In this document: piece after piece, positions 18,118-27,322 of the stretch
Layout: each line of letters starts with the position of its first letter
Position numbering within the stretch: the stretch's first letter is position 1
NCBI GenBank assembly: GCA_001940645.1
Contig: MDVS01000024.1
Coordinates: 1 to 64,000 of the forward strand
Length of the DNA: 64,000 bases
Reading direction: 5' to 3'
DNA from: Candidatus Heimdallarchaeota archaeon LC_3
Lineage (GTDB): Archaea > Asgardarchaeota > Heimdallarchaeia > Hodarchaeales > LC-3
Made by a program: the position numbers and the translations under genes
The notes under the pieces: model-generated
Seen by the model: only the letters and a program-made list of their open reading frames with translations
What the model was told of the DNA's origin: nothing
The model's database searches: none

Positions 18118-19248
18118 ATGATCTTTACAGACGATTATCTAAATTTTGATTTAGGTGAAGGACATCCTATGAGCCCAGATAGATTAAAATCATTTAAAAT
18201 TTTATTGAATTCGTTATATAAGCATGAAAATTATCCATTTAAAATGTTTGAACCCGAAATAGCTGATGAGAAAAAACTTCTAACAGTACATAAAGCTGAA
18301 TACATTGACGCTTTAAAAAAAGCAGAACAAACTTTGGAAGAAAATATAAATTTTGGATTAGGGTTTGGTGACTGTCCAATTTTTCCTGATGTTGAAAAGA
18401 TTAGCAGAACAATTGTTGGAGGTACATTAAAAGCTACAAACTTAGTATTAGATACTTCAAAAAATTATAAAGTAGCTTTTAATGTATTAGGGGGGTTACA
18501 TCATGCATGGCCTGAGAAAGCATCAGGATTTTGCTATTATAATGATTGTAATATAGCAATAAACTCTGCTTTGGAAAGGGGTTTGAAAATTTTGTACATA
18601 GATACTGATTGCCATTCAGGAGATGGTGTCAGTAAATATTATTACAAAAAAAATGAAGTATTAACGTTTTCTGTTCACGAAACGGGGTTATATCTATTTC
18701 CAGGAACAGATTTCGAACATGAGGTCGGAGAGGGTGCAGGTAAGGGGTTTTGTATGAATTTACCTTTGATACCAGGAACGTCTGATCAAGAGTATTTACC
18801 TGTTGTTCTTCCATTAATTTCTAAAGCTTTTGAAATTCAAAAACCTGACATGGTTTTTTGGCAATGTGGCGTAGATACTTATATCTTAGACCCGTTAACA
18901 CATATTCGGCTTTCTACTCGTGCATATTGTGAGATTGCAAAGAGAATAAGAATGGAAATCAATAAAAATAATATTCCCATTGTTATGATGGGGGGAGGAG
19001 GATATAGTCCAATAGCTACAGCTAGAGGATGGCTAACCCAATTTCTTACTCTTTTAGGAATTGACCCTCTACCAAAACCCTCAGAAGATTGGATATCTTA
19101 CTGTAAACAACTTTCCCAAGAATTTCCTTTTTGTAACACATTAATTGATGATTTTCAATTCTATGACAAAGAAACAAGTAATAAAATCTTGGAATATAAC
19201 AATAATATTTCGAAAAGATTAATGGAGAATATTTCGCTTTCTAGTTAA
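18118..19248 (+). CDS. Histone deacetylase family protein (AcuC/HDAC-like)
   Basis: Zinc-dependent amidohydrolase of the arginase/deacetylase fold, 376 aa. Catalytic residues are present: H128-H129 in GGLHHAWP, zinc ligands D164 and H166 in DTDCHSGDG, D253 in QCGVDTY, and the transition-state Tyr Y296 in GGGGYSP. The order of motifs resembles bacterial AcuC, which deacetylates acetyl-CoA synthetase, and class I HDACs. The usual second His of HHGDG is Ser here. Possible substrates are acetylated enzymes, histones or small polyamines; the sequence cannot decide. Its stop abuts the stop of the convergent Roadblock gene with no spacer. Confidence 0.85.
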   Translation: MIFTDDYLNFDLGEGHPMSPDRLKSFKILLNSLYKHENYPFKMFEPEIADEKKLLTVHKAEYIDALKKAEQTLEENINFGLGFGDCPIFPDVEKISRTIVGGTLKATNLVLDTSKNYKVAFNVLGGLHHAWPEKASGFCYYNDCNIAINSALERGLKILYIDTDCHSGDGVSKYYYKKNEVLTFSVHETGLYLFPGTDFEHEVGEGAGKGFCMNLPLIPGTSDQEYLPVVLPLISKAFEIQKPDMVFWQCGVDTYILDPLTHIRLSTRAYCEIAKRIRMEINKNNIPIVMMGGGGYSPIATARGWLTQFLTLLGIDPLPKPSEDWISYCKQLSQEFPFCNTLIDDFQFYDKETSNKILEYNNNISKRLMENISLSS

Positions 19249-19641
19249 TTATTTTGTTAGTATCTCGTATATCATCTTAGAAGCACGTCTCATTTCAAGT
19301 AGAATTTTGCGTAAATCACTATTTTCAGTTGTCAAACCGAGTAAAGAGGCATCAGGACCTACTGGAAGAAAGATCAATAGACCAGTTTCAGCCTTAACGT
19401 ATAATTCCTTAATATTACCACATTTTAATTCTTCTAATATCATTTGTCCATGATATATTGAAGTAGCATTTATAACTGCTAACGTTTCTTCTGGTAGGGA
19501 AGTTTCTCCTGCTGTAGATAGCATAGGCAACCCATCACGACTGGCTAACAGTAAGTGAGACAAATTATCATTTTTTTTAACACAATCCTCTATGATTGAA
19601 CTTAAATCTGTAATCAAATTCGGTTTATCAAAAATTAACAT
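19249..19641 (-). CDS. Roadblock/LC7 domain protein
   Basis: Single-domain protein of 130 aa with the Roadblock pattern: an N-terminal helix, LLLASRDGLPMLS, a central helix around EETLAVINATSI, the ELYVKAETGLLIFLPVG β-pair, and a long C-terminal helix. Such proteins dimerise and, in bacteria and eukaryotes, act with small GTPases (MglA/MglB, Ragulator). They are greatly expanded in Asgard archaea. Two small GTPases are encoded in this window but not next to it, so no partner can be assigned. Confidence 0.88.
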   Translation of the reverse strand: MLIFDKPNLITDLSSIIEDCVKKNDNLSHLLLASRDGLPMLSTAGETSLPEETLAVINATSIYHGQMILEELKCGNIKELYVKAETGLLIFLPVGPDASLLGLTTENSDLRKILLEMRRASKMIYEILTK

Positions 19642-19982
19642 CTTTACTACCAGAGAGGAAAAAAAAGAGCATTAAATAGAAAAGTACAAACTAATAAAAT
19701 AATACTTCGATTTATTGAAAAATCCAAAAAACATTAAAAATATAACTTGTATCAATATAAAGAATAATTATCCGATATTCAGTTTGATAGAAAATTGAAT
19801 AGCTTGAAATTATATCATTTAACTTGTGAATAAAATGCTTTCTCAATATAAGTTCGGAAAACTTCAGTTTCCAATTTGGATTAAAAGGATATAAACGAAA
19901 AACAATTAATAACAAATATTAACCAATAAATTACTTTCTTGAATTTTACTTCCCTAAAACAAATTTCTTGAGCTATTCATTT
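19642..19982. other. Intergenic region, no gene seen
   Basis: About 340 bases with AT content similar to other spacers. A 67-codon minus-strand frame here has no ribosome site and low-complexity composition, so I do not call it. The region must carry the promoters for the Roadblock gene and the 744-aa gene. Confidence 0.4.
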
Positions 19983-22202
19983 ATGTCTTATTACAACGAA
20001 CTTAGAGAAGCTCTGAAGGAAAGAGCAAAACCTGAAACTCAATTTGAAATATTTAAAAAAATGCATTCAGATTCTATAAAGAGATTGATTGAGAATTACA
20101 ACTGTCCAGAAGAAGAAGTATTAACTACCATTTATTTAAGTAAATTCATAATTACAGGGGATGTTACTTCTCATGCTGGACCCCAACAACGATTGAATGA
20201 TGAAGAGAGGGTGGAATTAATCTTAAAAAATTTAATTGAAAGTAAAAAGTTTCTGGGATCAGCATTATCACTAAACGATCGACTTTTTTTACTGCAACTT
20301 ACATGGCAAGTAGCATGGGAAGCTGATAAATCATTTCAAAAAAATATGCTTACTAATACTTTTTCTCTTGATGTTCTTTTTTGTCAGGTAGTTGATTATT
20401 TAATTATACCTCTCCTTCATGAATGGAATGAAGTTCTTCTTAAATATGATATTGAAAAAATAGATTATAGATGGGTTTTAGCTGAAATATTAGCAGCTTT
20501 AAAAAATGATTTTCCTTTAGAGATAATGAAATCTTTAGAAAAGGAAATTAAAACTAAAAAAATAACAACAGATGAGTTTTTTCTCTCCGGTTGGATTGTT
20601 TGCCAAGAATACATTAATTATTTAAAAATGGAAGAATATATTCCATCCATTTTACCTGCTGCAACACATTTACATCTTAATGATGAAATGACATTTGGTG
20701 GATGTATTATTTATAGAAAATCTGATGAAAAAGTTTATCCTTTGGATAATCCATCCCTTTTTACATCTCGAGAAAATTTTCATTTGACACAAGAAAAATT
20801 ACATGATATCAAGAATTTATTATCTTTAGATCATCCCGCTTTGTCACCGTCTAGATATTTACATAAAAACTCTAGATTTGCCATTAAATTTGAAGAAGAC
20901 ACAGGAAAGAAATATCAAAGACATTTGTATATTTTTAACCATGTCGATAAACAACTAGATATTGGATATTGGCTTATCATGGTTATTCAGTCTGAAGAAA
21001 TAAATTTCACTTTGCTTCAATATATTTTACAAAACCGGTTTTCTCAAATGCATTCTGTCTTGGATTTGATTGGAGAAAAGGATGATTTAAAAAAATTTAA
21101 TGTAAACTGGGAAGAAATATTACAAGTTTGGATAAAAACATTTATTGTTGATCTTCAAGATGAATCTAAGTACATTGGCCATTTAGAGGATTATCAAAAA
21201 TCTCAAAAGTACAATTTTATGGGCATATCAGAAATAAAATCTGATCGATCTAATCATTCTTTTGTTTATGAATCTGTTGAAGATAATTCAAGAATAGATA
21301 TTCAATATTCAAAGGAATCATCTAATCAGCTATTTTTAGATCGTGTAAACAACATTTTTTCTCTTAGTGATTTAGTTTATCTTTCTGGATATAATATAGT
21401 CCAATATTTATTAGCATCTGAAGATAAGAAAGTAAAATCTATGAGAATTACTCCATCGGAATTATTTTATTATTATGAGGAAGATCCAACCCACCAAATC
21501 TTATTAGTCCCAATATATACTTATAATGAAGATTTAGAAACTCATAACATAGTATCAGGTATTTTTTCCAATAAACAACCTACTAATATTGCACGTATGG
21601 GTAAAGCATTCCAATCTAAACGTAATTTAGAGAGGTCTCTGCGAATGATAGCTGATTCACGTGGAAAAAAGCCATTGTTTTTAAATGTAAAAGAAAGATT
21701 ATCACAGGCTTTTCCATTTCCAAATTTACTTCGCGATACTGATCTGTCTCAAAAATGGAATTATACTTTTCAAATACTTAGTGGAAAGATTGTAGGAGAA
21801 AGCATTAAAAAATCAATTCAGAAAAAAATTGTTTCAGAGATTGAAAAGCAACAGAAACAAAAATTCGAATTGTTAAATAATGTTGTTTATTTTATTATCA
21901 AAGATTTAATTATTCCATATCAGTTATTTTACTCAGAAAAAGGTATGCTAATAAAAATAGAAAATTTGGGAAATGCTCACGATGTTCTTACTTCTGTTGG
22001 AATTGTTGACAGAAGAATCGAAAAATTAAAAGACAGGTTGCTTAAACTACCTGAAGAACATAAAGTTTTAATCACTAATTTGAGTTTAACTGACAATGTT
22101 GAGGATTTAGAAGAATTCATTGCTAAATGTATAACAACTTTAACTGATTCTTTGAAAAATTTGCCCGAAAATATGTTAAAAACGTTGTTAGTTTCCATTT
22201 AG
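19983..22202 (+). CDS. Large uncharacterised soluble protein
   Basis: I do not recognise this protein of about 739 aa. It has no signal peptide or membrane helix. The first 250 residues are helical and rich in Leu, Glu and Lys. A mixed α/β section follows (about 250-480), including HLYIFNHVDKQLDIGYWLIMVI. The C-terminal 250 residues are helical with coiled-coil-like charge (around QKKIVSEIEKQQKQ). The ATG at 19983 is preferred over the TTG at 19968; neither has a strong ribosome site. Length, acidity and lack of motif suggest a lineage-specific cytosolic scaffold or enzyme. It is followed closely by the eIF2B-like gene on the same strand. Confidence 0.6.
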   Translation: MSYYNELREALKERAKPETQFEIFKKMHSDSIKRLIENYNCPEEEVLTTIYLSKFIITGDVTSHAGPQQRLNDEERVELILKNLIESKKFLGSALSLNDRLFLLQLTWQVAWEADKSFQKNMLTNTFSLDVLFCQVVDYLIIPLLHEWNEVLLKYDIEKIDYRWVLAEILAALKNDFPLEIMKSLEKEIKTKKITTDEFFLSGWIVCQEYINYLKMEEYIPSILPAATHLHLNDEMTFGGCIIYRKSDEKVYPLDNPSLFTSRENFHLTQEKLHDIKNLLSLDHPALSPSRYLHKNSRFAIKFEEDTGKKYQRHLYIFNHVDKQLDIGYWLIMVIQSEEINFTLLQYILQNRFSQMHSVLDLIGEKDDLKKFNVNWEEILQVWIKTFIVDLQDESKYIGHLEDYQKSQKYNFMGISEIKSDRSNHSFVYESVEDNSRIDIQYSKESSNQLFLDRVNNIFSLSDLVYLSGYNIVQYLLASEDKKVKSMRITPSELFYYYEEDPTHQILLVPIYTYNEDLETHNIVSGIFSNKQPTNIARMGKAFQSKRNLERSLRMIADSRGKKPLFLNVKERLSQAFPFPNLLRDTDLSQKWNYTFQILSGKIVGESIKKSIQKKIVSEIEKQQKQKFELLNNVVYFIIKDLIIPYQLFYSEKGMLIKIENLGNAHDVLTSVGIVDRRIEKLKDRLLKLPEEHKVLITNLSLTDNVEDLEEFIAKCITTLTDSLKNLPENMLKTLLVSI

Positions 22203-22277
22203 TTTTTCTAAAATAATACTTATTGGATTGATTTAATCATATGTTATGTGGTGGGGATACAGAAGGATATTGTTTTT

Positions 22278-23135
22278 ATGGCAAATTCTGAATTTTTGGA
22301 TTTTAAAAAATCACTAATTAAACTGGGATTTGATATTGAGTTATCAGCAACACAAATATTAGATAAAACGATAGAATTATTTTTTTCTTATATTCAAAAT
22401 ACTGAAGAGATTCCAAAAATATTCCAAAAAGAAATTTCATCTCTTCTCCCTAGTTTACAACCTGAAATGTCTACTTTTGAAAAATTAAATGAGATTCTTA
22501 ATGAAATTAAAGGACCTTGGACTAAATCAAATTTAAATTTATGTTTGAAGAAATTAAGAGAAGACATTATACAAAATGAGAAGGGATCAATAAAAAGATT
22601 AATTGAGATAATGAGAACAGAAAACATAGCCACAATTGTTACTATTTCTTATTCAAAATTAGTTTTTAATTCAATTATTAAATACAACAAATTATTTGAT
22701 TTAGAAAGGCTAATAATTTCAGCATCTTCTCCGAAATTTGAAGGAGTTAAGTTAGCAAATGATTTAAAATTGAAAATACCCAATATTGAATTAATTCTTG
22801 TTGATGATTCTCGTTTAGCAAATTATTTAATGAAATATCAAGAAAAAGGAGTTGTTTTGATAGGATGTGACTCAATATTTCATGATGAATCTGTATTAAA
22901 TAAATCAGGATCATTTTCATTAGCAATAATGAGTAAGCATTTTGAAATCCCTTATTATGTAATTGGTACAAAATTCAAAATAAGAAACGTAAATTATTCT
23001 AATAAAATGATTAGAAATCAAGAGTTACAAGAATTACCTTGGTATAATAATAGTATAAAAGATGGAAAAATGATAATAGAAAACAAATTATTCGATCATA
23101 TACCTCGAGACTTAATAACAAAAATATTTTATTAG
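22278..23135 (+). CDS. eIF2B α/β/δ-like family protein
   Basis: Divergent member of the IF-2B superfamily, which includes eIF2B regulatory subunits, methylthioribose-1-phosphate isomerase and archaeal ribose-1,5-bisphosphate isomerase. Matches in order: TIVTISYSKLVFNSI, SSPKFEGVKLANDL, the ILVDDSRLANYL strand, VLIGCDSIFHDESVLNKSGS and IPYYVIGTKFKI. The N-terminal 110 aa are helical, as in the family. The ATG at 22278 is preferred because AGGAT sits nine bases upstream. Catalytic Cys/Asp residues of the sugar isomerases are not convincingly conserved (GCDSIF replaces GAD.V), so a regulatory or translation-linked role is as likely as an isomerase. Confidence 0.65.
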   Translation: MANSEFLDFKKSLIKLGFDIELSATQILDKTIELFFSYIQNTEEIPKIFQKEISSLLPSLQPEMSTFEKLNEILNEIKGPWTKSNLNLCLKKLREDIIQNEKGSIKRLIEIMRTENIATIVTISYSKLVFNSIIKYNKLFDLERLIISASSPKFEGVKLANDLKLKIPNIELILVDDSRLANYLMKYQEKGVVLIGCDSIFHDESVLNKSGSFSLAIMSKHFEIPYYVIGTKFKIRNVNYSNKMIRNQELQELPWYNNSIKDGKMIIENKLFDHIPRDLITKIFY

Positions 23136-23210
23136 AATATTTTACATACTTGAAATCAATTTTTTCACTAAATATTAAAAATAAAAAGTATTATATAGCA
23201 AAAAGGGTTT

Positions 23211-24272
23211 ATGTTGTTGAATTCTACTGATATAGAAGAAATCGAAAATCAAAGAATTTTTTATAAAAGTTCGGAGGACATGGTAGAATTAACTGATAAT
23301 TCAATTGATTTAATCATCACTTCACCTCCATATAATAGAGGAAAAGTATATTCTGATGATACAAAGATTATATATAACGATAAAAGAAAAATAGAGGATT
23401 ATTTAACTTTTTTAGAAAAAGTTTGGAGAGAATGTTACCGTGTTTTGAAAGAAACTGGTGTTTTTTTTCTCAATATTGGGGATGCAGCTCAAGATCAAGG
23501 AAAAAGTGAATTAGTGATAGAATCCGCAGTGAAAACCGGATTTAAAAGAATTCAAACCATAATATGGGTAAAATCTCTATTAGGAAAGGGGCATTACACT
23601 CCTACTGGAGGGAATAAACGACTAAATAATGTCTGGGAAAACATTTTCCTTCTTGTAAAAAATAAAGAAAAATATAAGATTTATCCAAAAGAGATAGGTA
23701 TTCCCTATGCGGATAAAAGCAATATTGGTAGATATAGTAGTGAGGATATACGTGATCAAGGAAATATTTGGTTATTACCTTATTCAAAAACAACTGGTGC
23801 CTCGATTAAAAAGGGGCATGATGCACCATTTCCATTGGAATTACCTATAAAATGCATAAAATTAACTCATGCTGAGAAAGTTTTAGATCCATTTTTAGGA
23901 TCTGGAACAACATTAGGCGCTGCTAAATTATTAGGATTAAAGGGGTTTGGTTATGAGAATTACCCAAGAAAAGAATTGATTAGGAACACAATTACAAATT
24001 CTGCGTTACCAGAAAATAACGAAATTCTAATTCCACACTTAGAATTAGCAGTAGATTTTTTTTCATCTTTAATTGATAGTAAAAAAGACAAATTTGATAT
24101 TTTGAATATTTTTAAGAATACTAAAAAACAAGAAAAAGAATTAAAAATAGTAAAATCGGTTTTACAATCAAAGAATGGATCTAATGAAGTAGTTAATAGT
24201 TTAGTGAAATTATATGATAAAAATAAAGAAATTAAAGGAAATAAACTAAGCAAATATTTTGATAAAAATTAA
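23211..24272 (+). CDS. DNA (adenine-N6 or cytosine-N4) methyltransferase
   Basis: SAM-dependent methyltransferase with permuted (β-class) order. The catalytic motif IV TSPPYN comes first (about residues 36-41), then the SAM-binding motif I DPFLGSGTT (about 224). The SPPY form is common in N4-cytosine enzymes but also occurs in N6-adenine ones. The body ends near residue 250, and a Lys/Asn-rich helical tail of about 100 aa follows. No restriction endonuclease or specificity gene is adjacent, so it looks like a solitary methylase. The recognition sequence is unknown. Confidence 0.8.
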   Translation: MLLNSTDIEEIENQRIFYKSSEDMVELTDNSIDLIITSPPYNRGKVYSDDTKIIYNDKRKIEDYLTFLEKVWRECYRVLKETGVFFLNIGDAAQDQGKSELVIESAVKTGFKRIQTIIWVKSLLGKGHYTPTGGNKRLNNVWENIFLLVKNKEKYKIYPKEIGIPYADKSNIGRYSSEDIRDQGNIWLLPYSKTTGASIKKGHDAPFPLELPIKCIKLTHAEKVLDPFLGSGTTLGAAKLLGLKGFGYENYPRKELIRNTITNSALPENNEILIPHLELAVDFFSSLIDSKKDKFDILNIFKNTKKQEKELKIVKSVLQSKNGSNEVVNSLVKLYDKNKEIKGNKLSKYFDKN

Positions 24273-25723
24273 TTTTGTTCTACTTTCACACCACAATTAG
24301 AGCAAAAAATATCGTCTAAATGAAGTTTTTCTTTACAATTGATACAATTTGTAGATCCAAAAGGAGTAGTCTTTAACGATAATCCATAATCTCTACCCAT
24401 TAATTTTGCTCCACAATTTTTACAATATGTTTCATTAGCATTATATTTATAAGAACAACGATGACATTTACTAGCTGAAGACAGTCCTAATTGTTTAGAT
24501 TCAGTTATTTTAGTTTGTGTTGCATCAATAGATCCTACTGTAGTAACAGGTTTATTTTTCTTTGCACTTCTCCTTTGGTAGATTGCTACTGCCAATATAA
24601 TTATTATAATCAATCCAATAAACATTAATAGTGGAGACGTATCCACCCATCGATCGTTCGATGTTACTTGAGTGTCAAATGAAACAACAAACGTAATATC
24701 AACTGATTCAGCAGGATTGACAAATGGATCAAAATAGATAAAGAAATACCAATTACCACTGTTAAGAGCAGTGAACGAATCTTTAGGAACAAAATCTGTA
24801 TTCTCTTTGACAACATCAGCTTGTGTGTAATCAATAGCTGCTACAGTATAGGATACAGACATATCTACTTGAGCTGAAGAAGAACCAAAATTATACCAGA
24901 CTAAATACCAATCTTGAGCGTAAGGAGCAGTAAATGAAACAGAATAATTTCCAATTCCTGTTTCTGATTTTTCTGGCGTAATTGTTTCCCAATTATTCCA
25001 GCGATTAAGAGCATCAGCATCCGCAATGAAAAATTCAACTTCATTTTGTAAAGAAATCTCAAAATCAATTTCTAATCTATCACCTGGACGAAGAAAATAA
25101 CCCAAATATTCGTAATCATGATCTCCTAGAACAGTAAAAATTTTTTGATAATTCCCCGTCCGCGTCCCACTAGTAGTTGGGAAATTTTCAAAGGGTTGAT
25201 CCCAAATTAAAAAAGTAACCGGGCTTTGACTCTGCATTTCATATTCAATCGTAGACCCTGAAGGAATATTTTCACTTTCGAACCAATATTCATTATAGTT
25301 CAGTGTTTGAGTATCCCTATATATTACCACTCCACTTGAACTTGCATCATTACCTGGATAAGGGACAACAAGCAGACCAAATAAAGGAATGATAATAAGT
25401 AAAGCTATAATAAATAAGAAGAAACCTCCACCCATATACACTGGAGAATAATACCATGGACGATAGGGATAACCCCAAAACCAGTAATATTGATGATACC
25501 ATGGACGATACCATCCTCCATAATATCCATGATGAGACCTATTATAATTTCGACCTCTAGGAGAACGTGATACACTTCGATGAGCACCAGTTCTTCCGAA
25601 GGGTCTACCAGAAGATCTCATTGAGCCTGATCGAAAACTAGAACTTCCACCTCGAAATCCTCCACCTCCAAATCCTCCACCTCCAAATCCTCCACCTCCA
25701 AATCCTCCACCACCTCTAGCCAT
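24269..25723 (-). CDS. Gly-Phe-repeat membrane protein with double zinc ribbon
   Basis: 484 aa with a modular layout. Residues 1-27 are GGGGF repeats. Residues 28-100 are rich in Arg, Ser, Gly, Tyr and Trp. One membrane helix follows at about 100-120, then an extracytoplasmic β-rich region of about 230 aa, a second helix (LLMFIGLIIIIILAVAIY) and a cytosolic tail with two zinc ribbons (CHRC..CKNC and CINC..CSNC). This topology leaves both the Gly-Phe-rich head and the zinc ribbons in the cytosol. The function is unknown. The head resembles low-complexity segments that bind RNA or self-associate, which is inference. Its ATG overlaps the stop of the CBS-domain gene (TAATG), so the two are translationally coupled. 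Confidence 0.65.
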   Translation of the reverse strand: MARGGGGFGGGGFGGGGFGGGGFRGGSSSFRSGSMRSSGRPFGRTGAHRSVSRSPRGRNYNRSHHGYYGGWYRPWYHQYYWFWGYPYRPWYYSPVYMGGGFFLFIIALLIIIPLFGLLVVPYPGNDASSSGVVIYRDTQTLNYNEYWFESENIPSGSTIEYEMQSQSPVTFLIWDQPFENFPTTSGTRTGNYQKIFTVLGDHDYEYLGYFLRPGDRLEIDFEISLQNEVEFFIADADALNRWNNWETITPEKSETGIGNYSVSFTAPYAQDWYLVWYNFGSSSAQVDMSVSYTVAAIDYTQADVVKENTDFVPKDSFTALNSGNWYFFIYFDPFVNPAESVDITFVVSFDTQVTSNDRWVDTSPLLMFIGLIIIIILAVAIYQRRSAKKNKPVTTVGSIDATQTKITESKQLGLSSASKCHRCSYKYNANETYCKNCGAKLMGRDYGLSLKTTPFGSTNCINCKEKLHLDDIFCSNCGVKVEQN

Positions 25724-26706
25724 TAGTTTTCCTCCTCATCTGATGAAATAATCTTTTCTTTAAAGAAATAATCTCTTGAAATAGCAAGTAATAGAAATAG
25801 AATAGAAATCCCACTTAATAACATTCCTAAAAAATCTATTTGAGGGTCTGTAACACGAACAGCACCTGAGAAGATAATAAATATGAATAAAAACCAAATA
25901 ATGATGATATTTATCAAACCCATGGCAAATCCTACATTTCTCCAGTTTTTATTTTCTTTTATCATTTTATAATCTCCATAGGCCCATTGTAAAATAGCTA
26001 CTGTACTAATTATCCCTACTAAAAGGAATATCATGCTGTAAACAGTAATTATAATCCAAGGAACATTGTTTCCTTGGAAATCAATATATCTGAAGATAAA
26101 TCCTCCCCCTCTTGCTTCAAATAAATAATATGTGACTTCCGTTACAAAACTAGCTGAACCAGCTATTTCTGCTTTGAAAAAACCAGCAATGCCTATGACA
26201 GGAGTTAAAATTCCAAAGAAAAAATATAAAATAACCATAGTCAAAGTAAAGAAATAATTAGCAAATTTAGGATCGCTAACAGCGATTAATCCCTTTTGGT
26301 CTTCATATTTTTCAGGTAGGTATCCCCAGGTATCTGTAATTGAAACTACTCCAATTAATTTATCATTATCGATAACAGGTATAATAGGAACATCTAAATC
26401 ACGCATACGGGTAAATGTATCAAGAACTGTCGTTTTCGGTGTAACTGGTTCTATTGTATACATAATATCAGTAACTTTCGTGCTTTTTGAAGGTTTGTCT
26501 TCTGCAATAAGACCTGTAACTATATCAAAATCTGCTATTACTCCTAAAACTTTTTTTTGTTGTTTATCATCAACTACTACTAAATCTGGTATACCTAGCT
26601 CTTTCATCTTTAATGCAGCATCTTTAATAGTCTTATTTGCTTCAATAATACCATATTCGTCATCAATCGTTAAATCACTAACAAATCTTTCATTAGTTTT
26701 ATTCAT
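25723..26706 (-). CDS. CBS-pair membrane protein
   Basis: 327 aa. Two tandem CBS domains occupy about residues 10-130 (GVIADFDIVTGLI and GVVSITDTWGYLP mark their ends), and about four membrane helices follow (155-320). CBS pairs bind adenine nucleotides or SAM and gate attached membrane or enzyme domains, so this is probably an energy- or ligand-sensing membrane protein. The helices do not match known CBS-linked transporters such as CNNM or ClC. It is the first gene of a two-gene unit with the Gly-Phe/zinc-ribbon protein. Confidence 0.7.
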   Translation of the reverse strand: MNKTNERFVSDLTIDDEYGIIEANKTIKDAALKMKELGIPDLVVVDDKQQKKVLGVIADFDIVTGLIAEDKPSKSTKVTDIMYTIEPVTPKTTVLDTFTRMRDLDVPIIPVIDNDKLIGVVSITDTWGYLPEKYEDQKGLIAVSDPKFANYFFTLTMVILYFFFGILTPVIGIAGFFKAEIAGSASFVTEVTYYLFEARGGGFIFRYIDFQGNNVPWIIITVYSMIFLLVGIISTVAILQWAYGDYKMIKENKNWRNVGFAMGLINIIIIWFLFIFIIFSGAVRVTDPQIDFLGMLLSGISILFLLLAISRDYFFKEKIISSDEEEN

Positions 26707-27022
26707 TTGCGACAGTTCCTATAGCGTAAAAGTAAATAGATGTGAATAAATTGTTAATTAATACACAAATTCGAGTTCATTATAAATTTAAATTAAAAGC
26801 ATTTAAATCTGAAAATATTTCATAAATGCAGAATCATTTAGAAATCTTTGTTCTTCATATTAAATATTTATTCTTCTCGGAAATGAACTTATTTTGCTCA
26901 AATAAAAGTATTAAAATTCAACTTTTCTTTCTAATAAAATAAATTTTGTCAAATTTCCTTAATTATAAACAAAAAATATCTTATTTTTTAAAATACAACG
27001 ATTAACTTATAAATTCAAGTCC
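26707..27022. other. Intergenic region, no gene seen
   Basis: About 316 bases, AT-rich, between the CBS gene promoter and the 3' end of the HD-hydrolase remnant. No ORF, repeat or hairpin stands out. Confidence 0.4.
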
Positions 27023-27322
27023 TTATTCTCTGTTAAGGCTTTTTAATGATTTCAATTCTTTGTATAATACTGGAATTAAATCAGTCTCTAGAAAAAAATC
27101 ATTACAGATATCTAAATATTTGCAGCTTTCCCAAATATAGGTTTCAATTTTTTCTTTTGTAGCAAAGAGCATATATTCTTTTATATTATCTATTCTATCA
27201 CTTAATTTTATTTTCAATACTCTCTTATCTTCTTCTGAAAACCTTCTTATCTTTTTGAAATAATTTTGGTAAAATTTTTCCTTTCCAATCATTAATTTTT
27301 CTCTTGAATCAGACTTTGTCAA
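27023..27322 (-). pseudogene. MESH1/SpoT-like HD hydrolase, C-terminal part
   Basis: Continuation of the HD hydrolase in the next frame. It includes LKIKLSDRIDN, equivalent to the conserved KLADRLHN segment whose Asp is a metal ligand. It has no plausible start of its own beyond a TTG at the frameshift site, so it is the detached second half of the gene at 27319-27642. If the frame were restored, all HD-domain motifs would be present. Confidence 0.75.

Noticed and set aside
19712..19915. 67-codon minus-strand frame
   Set aside because: No ribosome site or family resemblance; Tyr/Ile/Phe-rich translation typical of AT-rich spacer.
25625..25715. Tandem DNA repeat as a minisatellite
   Set aside because: The repeat encodes the GGGGF units of an in-frame protein, so it is described as part of that gene.
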